The notes beneath the pieces are model-generated. The model worked only from the letters and a program-made list of their open reading frames with translations, did no database searches and was not told the origin of the DNA. 5,413 nt of DNA from JBDTRY01 sp039931435 (lineage in GTDB: Bacteria; Acidobacteriota; Thermoanaerobaculia; Gp7-AA8): positions 1 to 5,413 of the forward strand of contig JBDTRY010000256.1 in assembly GCA_039931435.1 (NCBI GenBank), read 5' to 3'. Of this stretch, positions 1 to 4,691 are shown one piece after another (the stretch's first letter is position 1; every line of letters starts with the position of its first letter). Both the position numbers and the translations under genes were made by a program.

Positions 1-191
1 AAGATCCCCACGAGAAGCACGACCGGTTCCCAGATCAGGATTGGGGATCCGCTTCCGGTGTTTCCGCCGAACCAGATATTCACGTTCGGATGTTCCGATT
101 CGAAAACCGGTTTGAGCTCCATGAACTGTCGAGCCAGCCAGTAGCCGTTCGCGGCCAGCACCCAGAGGATGCGGATGTGACGGAGATTCAC
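1..191 (-). CDS. Unrecognised, probably membrane-anchored protein, N-terminal fragment (runs off left edge)
   Basis: An open frame read leftwards from a GTG at 189-191 runs without a stop to the window edge, giving 63 residues. The N-terminus (MNLRHIRILW if GTG is read as Met) is basic and is followed by a hydrophobic stretch at about residues 6-20. A polar segment rich in Gly, Asn and Ser comes next (about 28-50), and a second hydrophobic stretch begins at about 50 (PILIWEPVVLLVGI). This looks like a membrane protein with a short extracytoplasmic loop. Codon use is G/C-biased at third positions, as in the neighbouring genes, which supports real coding. The start is uncertain: no ATG precedes it in frame, and the purines just upstream (AGTGAG) sit too close for a good ribosome site. 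The first internal ATG is residue 24. The gene is divergent from acpH, 76 bp away. I do not recognise the family; a sensor-protein N-terminus is only one possibility. Confidence 0.55.
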   Translation of the reverse strand, partial: MNLRHIRILWVLAANGYWLARQFMELKPVFESEHPNVNIWFGGNTGSGSPILIWEPVVLLVGI

Positions 192-234
192 CTCACTATG
201 ATGACACAGCGAGCGGGTTCCGGGACCAGGCAAA

Positions 235-261
235 TTCACAGCCAGGGGCCCGGGATAGACT
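235..261 (+). promoter_or_regulatory. Candidate promoter for acpH, possibly giving a leaderless transcript
   Basis: TTCACA at 235-240 resembles a -35 box (5 of 6) and TAGACT at 256-261 resembles a -10 box (4 of 6), with a short 15-bp spacer. The -10 box ends six bases before the GTG start at 268, where transcription would be expected to begin. No Shine-Dalgarno sequence is visible before this GTG. Both facts fit a leaderless mRNA, but the short spacer makes the promoter call weak. Confidence 0.3.
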
Positions 262-267
262 GCTGCG

Positions 268-924
268 GTGAATCATCTCGCACACGTCTTTTTCGCAAAG
301 CGTGAGCCGGCCTCCATGATCGGGAACCTTGCCGGGAACTCCTTCAAGGGGTCTGTGCAACATCATCCAGTCCCTCTGCAGGAGTCGATTCGGGTTCACC
401 GCCATGTGGATGCCTTCACCGACTTTCATCCGAAGGTCCTTCTCTGCAGGAGGCTACTCTTCCCCGGACTCGGTCACTACGGCGGTCCAGTGCTCGACGT
501 GTTTTTTGACCACCTTCTGGCCCGGTCCTGGGATTCGTTCTCGAATGAACCGCTCGAGACCTTTGCCCGGCAGGCCTATACGCTGCTGAAGAAAGGCTCG
601 GCCCTGGCTCCCTGGCCGTTTTCCGCACTCCTCCCCCGAATGCTTGAGGCGAACTTTCTGTTACGGGACCGTTCTGAGGAAGGCTGGCGAAGTTCCGTGA
701 GGCGAATGTCCGCTGAATTTCGAAGCCCCTTTGCAGCCAGCGCTTCGATGGACACCATCGATGACAATCGATTGGCGATCGTCGATGCCTTCGAAGAATT
801 CTTTCCCGCCCTCATCGAAGAGATGCATCGATTCAACGACGCGCTCGAAGGCCGGGCGTCGGGACCCGACCGCGAGCCGCTGTCTGCAGCGCAGTCTCCA
901 GCGAAAACGCGGGAGACTGATTAA
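268..924 (+). CDS. acpH: Acyl carrier protein phosphodiesterase (AcpH / DUF479 family)
   Basis: The 218-residue product matches the AcpH family, which removes the 4'-phosphopantetheine arm from holo-acyl carrier protein in the cytosol and so recycles apo-ACP. Visible landmarks are MNHLAH at the N-terminus (E. coli MNFLAH), GNLAGNSFKG at 19-28, HRHVDAFTD at 44-52 (E. coli HRRIDVMTD) and LDVFFDHLLARSW at 76-88 (E. coli LDVMWDHFLSRHW). The His/Asp residues in these blocks belong to the non-canonical HD-phosphohydrolase metal site. The GTG start is chosen because it gives the conserved N-terminus exactly. Residue 24 is Asn where E. coli and most relatives I recall have Asp, so a metal ligand may be altered. 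The last ~20 residues form a polar tail absent from the ~193-residue E. coli protein. The gene stands alone on the plus strand, divergent from the left-edge gene and convergent with the DoxX gene. No ACP or fatty-acid gene is nearby. Confidence 0.88.
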   Translation: MNHLAHVFFAKREPASMIGNLAGNSFKGSVQHHPVPLQESIRVHRHVDAFTDFHPKVLLCRRLLFPGLGHYGGPVLDVFFDHLLARSWDSFSNEPLETFARQAYTLLKKGSALAPWPFSALLPRMLEANFLLRDRSEEGWRSSVRRMSAEFRSPFAASASMDTIDDNRLAIVDAFEEFFPALIEEMHRFNDALEGRASGPDREPLSAAQSPAKTRETD

Positions 925-945
925 GAACCTGCGCAAGAGAGACAG

Positions 946-962
946 CGTCAGGCTGCCTGACG
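946..962. terminator. Stem-loop between convergent acpH and doxX-family genes, possible bidirectional terminator
   Basis: CGTCAGG (946-952) and CCTGACG (956-962) form a perfect 7-bp stem with a 3-base loop. It sits at the meeting point of two convergent genes and includes the stop codon of the minus-strand DoxX gene. Neither side has a clear T-run; the minus-strand continuation is only pyrimidine-rich. It may slow or end transcription in both directions, but it is not a textbook intrinsic terminator. Confidence 0.4.
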
Positions 963-1388
963 AACCTCGACCTGCCGCTCGAACTCGCTTCGGGATCGGT
1001 CCCCGTGATCGAACGCCAGGCGCCCCGGTCCGTTCGCAACGAAGCGGATGAGCGCCCCGAGAATGGCCAGATTCTTCAGAACCTCAACCATCTGCGTTTG
1101 TGCCTGACCCGGATCGGAGAGGTGACCGGCATGAAAGATCAGAGTGGCCGGAATGAGAAAAACGATCAGTGCCAGGGAAGCGAGCCGGGTCCGGAATCCC
1201 AAAGCCAGAGCCAGACCACCGAGAATTTCGAAGGCAATGGCGCCGGCAAGAAACAACTCCGGGACTGGAAATCCGGCAGCTCCCATCATAGAAGCGGTGG
1301 CACCGAAGTTCATGAGTTTTCCGGCACCGGAGAGGACGAAGATGAGGGCCACGAGGGACCGGCCCAGAGGGTGAAGAACTCGATTCAT
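948..1388 (-). CDS. DoxX-family integral membrane protein
   Basis: This 146-residue protein has four predicted membrane helices, at about residues 7-25, 45-64, 69-88 and 104-119, the usual DoxX layout. Family-like features are LGRSLVALIFVLSGAGKL in helix 1, the GFRTRLAS turn between helices 2 and 3, and NGPGRLAFD after helix 4. DoxX proteins are small inner-membrane proteins linked to redox and thiol stress; in Mycobacterium tuberculosis one forms a membrane oxidoreductase complex with SodA and SseA, and Bacillus CatD is a relative under thiol-stress control. The start at 1386-1388 is fixed by an ideal AGGAGG five bases upstream (1393-1398). The reading frame is open further upstream, but that would cross the operator region. 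The upstream 52 bp carry two palindromic boxes, and the neighbouring MarR gene carries the same box, so repression by MarR is likely. The C-terminal ~20 residues are charged and probably cytosolic. The substrate or electron partner is unknown. Confidence 0.9.
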   Translation of the reverse strand: MNRVLHPLGRSLVALIFVLSGAGKLMNFGATASMMGAAGFPVPELFLAGAIAFEILGGLALALGFRTRLASLALIVFLIPATLIFHAGHLSDPGQAQTQMVEVLKNLAILGALIRFVANGPGRLAFDHGDRSRSEFERQVEVRQAA

Positions 1389-1392
1389 AATT

Positions 1393-1398
1393 CCTCCT
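1393..1398 (-). promoter_or_regulatory. Strong ribosome binding site of the DoxX gene
   Basis: The minus strand reads AGGAGG here, with the four bases AATT just before the ATG once the trailing G-A context is counted. It fixes the start at 1388 rather than an upstream ATG at 1496 that would give a 182-residue version running back into the marR coding region. The adjoining degenerate operator box overlaps it by two bases. Confidence 0.8.
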
Positions 1399-1408
1399 GT
1401 TAGAACAC
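1397..1408 (-). promoter_or_regulatory. Second, degenerate MarR-type operator box before the DoxX gene
   Basis: On the plus strand this reads CTGTTAGAACAC, matching 9 of the 10 defined positions of GTGTTNNAACAC. Its centre lies 15 bp from that of the perfect box at 1412-1423, with a 3-bp gap between them, and it touches the ribosome binding site. It is probably a weaker second binding site for the neighbouring MarR protein. Confidence 0.5.
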
Positions 1409-1435
1409 ATAGTGTTGCAACACAGATGCTGTAAA
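1406..1435 (-). promoter_or_regulatory. Candidate promoter of the DoxX gene
   Basis: On the minus strand TTTACA (1435-1430) is a 5-of-6 match to a -35 box. Eighteen bases later TATGTG (1411-1406) is a poor -10 match (3 of 6). The perfect operator box exactly fills most of the spacer, a typical repressor position. The -35 call is better than the -10 call. Confidence 0.35.
1412..1423. promoter_or_regulatory. Perfect 12-bp palindromic operator before the DoxX gene (predicted MarR site)
   Basis: GTGTTGCAACAC is its own reverse complement. It lies in the 52-bp gap between marR and the DoxX gene and shares both GTGTT/AACAC arms with the box before marR, differing only in the central two bases. MarR-family dimers usually bind palindromes of this kind. 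It falls between the candidate -35 and -10 boxes, so binding would block RNA polymerase. Confidence 0.72.
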
Positions 1436-1440
1436 TTTTT

Positions 1441-1908
1441 TTACCCGGGATCTCCGTAGATCTGTTCGCAAATCCGTGAGAGCTCCCGGGCTTCACGCAC
1501 CGAGATCCTGCTGGCGAACCGGCGTTGGGCTTCGGCCATTTCCGGTTCCATCTTCTCCAGCAGGCGCAGACCTTTGGCCGTGATTCTGGTCAGCGAGTGG
1601 CGCCGATCCTGGGCGGAACGGTCGCGAACGACCAGACCCTTCTCCTCCAGCCGGTCGATCAGCCGCGTAACGTCGGGGGCCCGGTCCAGGAGACGCTGTG
1701 CGATCTCGCAGCGGGGATGCCCTTCCGGCGAGGCGCCCCGCAGAATGCGCAGGACATTGTACTGGGACGCCGTAATTCCGTGTCCCGCCATGACGGCATC
1801 GCCAAGGTCACGAACGTGGTTTGCAGCCACGATCAGATTCAGAAAGGCCTCGTGCAATGGAGACTGAAAGCGTTCCTGTCTGAGCCGTTTCCTGAGAGTC
1901 TCTCCCAT
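1441..1908 (-). CDS. MarR-family transcriptional repressor
   Basis: The 155-residue protein has the standard MarR length and plan. An N-terminal dimerisation helix is followed by the winged helix-turn-helix at about residues 45-115: GITASQYNVLRIL, then the recognition helix in APDVTRLIDRLEEKGLV (78-94), then a wing with RDRSAQDRRHSLTRIT (95-110) carrying the family's D-R-R signature. A C-terminal helix closes the dimer. Proteins of this family bind palindromic operators as dimers and release DNA on binding phenolic or other ligands, or on cysteine oxidation. Two cysteines are present (C67, near the DNA-binding domain, and C147, near the C-terminus), so thiol sensing is possible but not shown. 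The start at 1906-1908 has AGGA five bases upstream. A perfect GTGTTATAACAC palindrome lies 15 bp before the start, pointing to autorepression, and the same arms precede the downstream DoxX gene. The ligand is unknown. Confidence 0.93.
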   Translation of the reverse strand: MGETLRKRLRQERFQSPLHEAFLNLIVAANHVRDLGDAVMAGHGITASQYNVLRILRGASPEGHPRCEIAQRLLDRAPDVTRLIDRLEEKGLVVRDRSAQDRRHSLTRITAKGLRLLEKMEPEMAEAQRRFASRISVREARELSRICEQIYGDPG

Positions 1909-1923
1909 ACCGATCCTGAAACC

Positions 1924-1935
1924 GTGTTATAACAC
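1924..1935. promoter_or_regulatory. Perfect 12-bp palindromic operator before marR (predicted autoregulation site)
   Basis: GTGTTATAACAC is its own reverse complement and lies 15 bp upstream of the marR start, in the 50-bp gap after the SnoaL-like gene. Its arms equal those of the box before the DoxX gene. The centre contains TATAAC, which could serve as the marR -10 box, in which case repressor and polymerase would compete for the same bases; no convincing -35 box is visible at the right distance. Confidence 0.7.
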
Positions 1936-1958
1936 AAACTATTCCTGACCATACTCCC

Positions 1959-2435
1959 CTACGGCCTCCCGGCCCGGATGCGGGCCACAAAATCCGAAGC
2001 CAGCGCGTTGGGAATGGGAATGCTCAGGTTGTATTGCTCTATCCGCCAGCCGCTCCTTGTGAGCCTGAGTACACCAGTGCCCCGGCACTCGCCATACGAA
2101 GCATTGTCCAGCCTCTCGTCAAACCAGGCCATACGGCGATCGGGTGAAAGGTAGATGTGCCGATCTCGCGGCGCAAATTTCCAGCCGCGCCCGCTGGCAA
2201 AGTGAGGGTGCGCCCATTCCCGGAACTCGTCGCGAGCCCAGCGTTCCGAGGCATCGGTCCCGAAGAAGACTCCATCCGGCGCAAACAGTTCGAAGTAGGC
2301 GGTTTCGTCGGCCCGGGCAGCGGAGGCGTGCAGCGCGTCCAGCGCGACCGCCACCGCCTTTTCCTCCCCGGCGGCAAAGACTGGAGAGACGGCGAGGGAA
2401 CAGACGACAAACAGGAATGCCACGGCTCGATTCAT
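1959..2435 (-). CDS. Exported SnoaL/NTF2-like (DUF4440-type) protein
   Basis: The 158-residue product begins with a Sec signal peptide: MNRA, a hydrophobic core at about 4-17, and a likely cut after SPVFA (residue 21). C12 is not in a lipobox, so it should be a free periplasmic or secreted protein. The mature part resembles the NTF2-like alpha+beta cone fold of SnoaL-type domains: an N-terminal helix with YFELFAPDGVFFGT at 47-60, a WARDEFREWAHPHF helix at 66-79, then beta strands ending in the family-typical GWRIEQYNLSIPIPN (129-143). Members bind small molecules in a central pocket, and many have no known reaction. The ATG at 2433-2435 is backed by a strong GGAGGAG just upstream. The gene follows the hydro-lyase gene by 37 bp on the same strand and is probably co-transcribed with it. 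The MarR operator lies downstream of it, so it is unlikely to be under that control. The function is not known. Confidence 0.82.
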   Translation of the reverse strand: MNRAVAFLFVVCSLAVSPVFAAGEEKAVAVALDALHASAARADETAYFELFAPDGVFFGTDASERWARDEFREWAHPHFASGRGWKFAPRDRHIYLSPDRRMAWFDERLDNASYGECRGTGVLRLTRSGWRIEQYNLSIPIPNALASDFVARIRAGRP

Positions 2436-2437
2436 TG

Positions 2438-2444
2438 CTCCTCC
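2438..2444 (-). promoter_or_regulatory. Ribosome binding site of the SnoaL-like gene
   Basis: The minus strand reads GGAGGAG, ending two bases before the ATG; the GGAGG core is four bases away. It confirms the start at 2435 and suggests efficient translation from an mRNA shared with the upstream hydro-lyase gene. Confidence 0.7.
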
Positions 2445-2472
2445 GTATTCGACGACGAGTTACGTTCGCAGA

Positions 2473-4473
2473 TCACGCCGTGGTGAGCTGTCTCTGAAAC
2501 ATGCCTGGACGGTACTCCGAGATTCTGCCCGTGAACGCGGATGCTGCCACCGTCAGAGGGGATGCAAGCCAGAGGCGCCCCGGGCCTGATCTTCCCTTGT
2601 AATTCCGATTGATGGCACTGACTGTTACCTGATCGCTCTCCTCGGACACGCCGGGCCCGCAGCCGATGCATGCCCCACAGCCGGGATGGAGTACCGTCGC
2701 GCCGGCCCGCTCGAACGTATCGAGCAGACCGTTGTCACGACAGAATTTTTCGACCGCCGCCGAACCGAACTGAATGTAGAACGTCACGCCCTCAGCCACG
2801 GTTCGTCCTGCATCGACCGCTTCCTTGGCCACCTGATGGTAGAAGAGAAGGTCGTCGATCTTGCCTGCCGTGCAACTGCCTCCGTAGGCGATGTCGATCG
2901 GCACTTCGCCGATCTCCGCGATCCATGCCCCGTTGGTCGGGTCCGAGGGAATGCCACGATCAGGATCGCCAGGATGGGCCACCATCGGGCGAATCCGGGC
3001 GAGGTCGATCGTATGCACTCCGCCCTTGTAGTGGGCGTCGGGATCGGGAACGACCGAGCGCTGGCGCAGGCGATCCAGATCAACCCCAGGTCGCATCTGC
3101 TCGATCCAGCGGAAAGTTTCCTCATCCGCCTCGATGACTGCCGTCCGTGCGGCACACTCGGTAGCCATGTTGGCAAGCGTGGCCCGTTCGTCCATGGAGA
3201 GTTGCCGCAAGCCCGAACCCCCGAACTCCATGACCCTGTTCAAAGTCATTTGCGGCTTCGCGTATTCGAGAAGGATGAAGAGCATCACATCCTTGGCAGT
3301 GACGTTGTCGGCCAGGGTTCCGGTCAGCTCGAACCTGATGGACTCCGGGACTTCGACCTGAGTGAACCCGGAGTGGACGAGATTGGCGTACTCCGTCGAT
3401 CCCACTCCCCAGGCCAGGGCGTTGTTCACTCCGCCCATGCAGGTGTGGCTGTCCGTAGCCTGAATGAAATCACCCGGATCGACAATCAGCTCGCGGGCCA
3501 CTTCGTGACAGATGCCGGGAGAAATTTTGTCGTGCGCCGAAAAATCGCGGCATCCGGTGTGCGACTGGAACTCGCGCTGCAATCGGCGCAGCTCTTCGAT
3601 CTTGTCCATGAAGGGCCGCATCCTGGCAACATCGTCCGAATAGATGAGGTGATCTTCGAACACCGCAAATTTCTGTGGATTCTGAATCGCGTAATCGGGG
3701 CCGTACTCCTGCTCCAGAAAGTAGTGCACCTGCGCAGTCGTGAACTCGTGCGTGTAGCCACCGTCAACGGAAACGACCACCGCGTCTCCTGGTTTGACGT
3801 ACCGCTGGTTCTCGCTGGCACCGAGGATGTGACCGGCCAGAATCTTCTCGGCCATTGTCATCGGCCGGGGCTCCGTAGCAGGCAGCGGCAGCTCGACTTC
3901 GCCGGCAGCCAGCGCCTTGGCGAATGGGAACAGACCACCTGCCTTGACGATCAACTGGGTGATCGGATCGTAGTCGCCATAAAACTCTTCGAGAGGAATA
4001 CTTTCGCCACCCTGAAGCCGCCGCAGAATGCCGTGGTTGCCCATGAGCACACCCTGGGCGATGTTGTTCGCCGCATGAATCGGAGCAAACGACTCGGCCA
4101 CGGCGATGCGGATGCCGCTCCATTTTTCTGCCTGCACGGCGGTCTCACGGGAACTGCCCACCCCTTTGCGCAGCCCGGATACGATGACTTCGAAGTTCCC
4201 GTTGATGAGAGCGTCTTTCTCGAAAAGCCGCTTTCCTTCGACGATCAGTCCAGCGTAGGCATCTCTGGCCAGATCCTCGGGGCGATGACTGAAGCAGACC
4301 CAGGCTGGCGTCATGGCGTCCGTGTTGATGTCATCGAGGAGGTCACCGACCGAAAGCTGATCCATGCGAAGGTCGAGTTCTCCGCGAAGCTGACTTCTGA
4401 TCAACTCCGGGTCCTTGGTGAGAAACAGAACGCGCTTGCCTGGCGTCAGCGCAATGAATTGAGGTGGTTTCAT
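2473..4473 (-). CDS. Fused aconitase/3-isopropylmalate-dehydratase-type [4Fe-4S] hydro-lyase, swivel domain first
   Basis: This 666-residue cytosolic enzyme belongs to the aconitase superfamily, which moves a hydroxyl group on a di- or tricarboxylate by dehydration and rehydration. Residues 1-~195 form the LeuD-like swivel domain, with DDINTDAMTP (47-56) and GVGSSRETA (104-112; S107 and R109 match catalytic Ser642 and Arg644 of mitochondrial aconitase). Residues ~200-655 are the LeuC-like catalytic part: DHLI (274-277), GICHEV (320-325), DSHT (341-344), cluster ligands C534 (GGSCTAG) and C599/C602 (HPGCGAC), and NRNYKGR (622-628; R623 and R628 match Arg447 and Arg452). All main active-site residues are therefore present. 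Most bacterial isopropylmalate isomerases are two subunits and AcnA has the swivel last; here it comes first, as in AcnB but without AcnB's N-terminal HEAT-like domain. The substrate may be isopropylmalate, homocitrate/homoaconitate, citrate or a methyl analogue; the sequence does not decide. The ATG has AGGAG five bases upstream. The dehydrogenase gene upstream supports a two-step pathway. Confidence 0.93.
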   Translation of the reverse strand: MKPPQFIALTPGKRVLFLTKDPELIRSQLRGELDLRMDQLSVGDLLDDINTDAMTPAWVCFSHRPEDLARDAYAGLIVEGKRLFEKDALINGNFEVIVSGLRKGVGSSRETAVQAEKWSGIRIAVAESFAPIHAANNIAQGVLMGNHGILRRLQGGESIPLEEFYGDYDPITQLIVKAGGLFPFAKALAAGEVELPLPATEPRPMTMAEKILAGHILGASENQRYVKPGDAVVVSVDGGYTHEFTTAQVHYFLEQEYGPDYAIQNPQKFAVFEDHLIYSDDVARMRPFMDKIEELRRLQREFQSHTGCRDFSAHDKISPGICHEVARELIVDPGDFIQATDSHTCMGGVNNALAWGVGSTEYANLVHSGFTQVEVPESIRFELTGTLADNVTAKDVMLFILLEYAKPQMTLNRVMEFGGSGLRQLSMDERATLANMATECAARTAVIEADEETFRWIEQMRPGVDLDRLRQRSVVPDPDAHYKGGVHTIDLARIRPMVAHPGDPDRGIPSDPTNGAWIAEIGEVPIDIAYGGSCTAGKIDDLLFYHQVAKEAVDAGRTVAEGVTFYIQFGSAAVEKFCRDNGLLDTFERAGATVLHPGCGACIGCGPGVSEESDQVTVSAINRNYKGRSGPGRLWLASPLTVAASAFTGRISEYRPGMFQRQLTTA

Positions 4474-4511
4474 GGGGTCTCCTGAACAGATGAGTCCTGC
4501 ACGGGCATCCT

Positions 4512-4541
4512 ATTTCATCAGGTAGCCCGGCGCAGAATCAA
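4512..4541 (-). promoter_or_regulatory. Weak candidate promoter of the hydro-lyase gene
   Basis: On the minus strand TTGATT (4541-4536, 4 of 6) and TGAAAT (4517-4512, 4 of 6) are separated by 18 bp and lie 38 bases before the ATG. Such matches are common by chance. They are noted because the 218-bp gap before this gene is long enough for its own promoter; read-through from the dehydrogenase gene is equally possible. Confidence 0.25.
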
Positions 4542-4606
4542 AAACAATGCGGGTGCCGTGCAAATGCCGTCGCCACACGCAATCACGGATGCCGGGATGG
4601 GTATCG

Positions 4607-4660
4607 CTCGTCATCCTTCGGAGGGAACGAGATCGCCGCTTCGCGGCGGCATGACACGAG
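4607..4660. repeat. Imperfect palindromic element of ~54 bp with internal hairpin, possible dispersed repeat
   Basis: The ends form an imperfect inverted repeat (CTCGTCAT at 4607-4614 and ATGACACGAG at 4651-4660, two extra bases in the right arm). Inside, CGCCGC (4634-4639) and GCGGCG (4643-4648) form a perfect 6-bp stem with a TTC loop. The overall form, GTCATCC at one end, GAGATC and a GC-rich hairpin in the middle and ATGAC at the other end, resembles the short palindromic repeats scattered between genes in many bacteria. Only one copy is in this window, so dispersal is inferred. Confidence 0.4.
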
Positions 4661-4691
4661 TTGCCATGTCGGGCCCTTGCAGAGCGATCTC
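4629..4691. other. Long-range inverted repeat after the dehydrogenase gene
   Basis: GAGATCGC (4629-4636) and GCGATCTC (4684-4691) are perfect 8-base inverted repeats 47 bp apart. The right arm directly abuts the dehydrogenase stop codon at 4692-4694. Folded in RNA, the arms would enclose part of the palindromic element and compete with its hairpin. This could be a 3'-end or processing structure. There is no T-run, so it is not a classical terminator. Confidence 0.35.

Noticed and set aside
90..305. Plus-strand 71-codon frame overlapping the acpH start
   Set aside because: It lies opposite the left-edge gene, has no recognisable features and overlaps acpH in a different frame.
196..429. Minus-strand 77-codon frame opposite the acpH N-terminus
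   Set aside because: It is the shadow of acpH codons; it is not continuous with the left-edge gene because it ends in a stop at 196-198.
1005..1403. Plus-strand 132-codon frame opposite the DoxX gene
   Set aside because: Polar, low-complexity composition opposite four membrane helices is the typical antisense shadow of a hydrophobic gene.
948..1496. A longer 182-residue version of the DoxX protein starting at 1496
   Set aside because: It would overlap the end of marR by about 56 bp and translate through the operator. The AGGAGG just before the ATG at 1388 and the family's usual N-terminus fix the shorter form.
2686..4485. A 599-codon open frame on the plus strand, opposite the fused hydro-lyase
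   Set aside because: It has no domain I recognise and is an antisense shadow produced by GC-rich codon bias. The minus frame carries all aconitase-superfamily catalytic residues, so this frame is not a gene.
4474..4691. A riboswitch or small RNA gene in the intergenic gap
   Set aside because: Hairpins are present, but no known riboswitch core, T-box, leucine-rich leader peptide or tRNA-like fold could be recognised.
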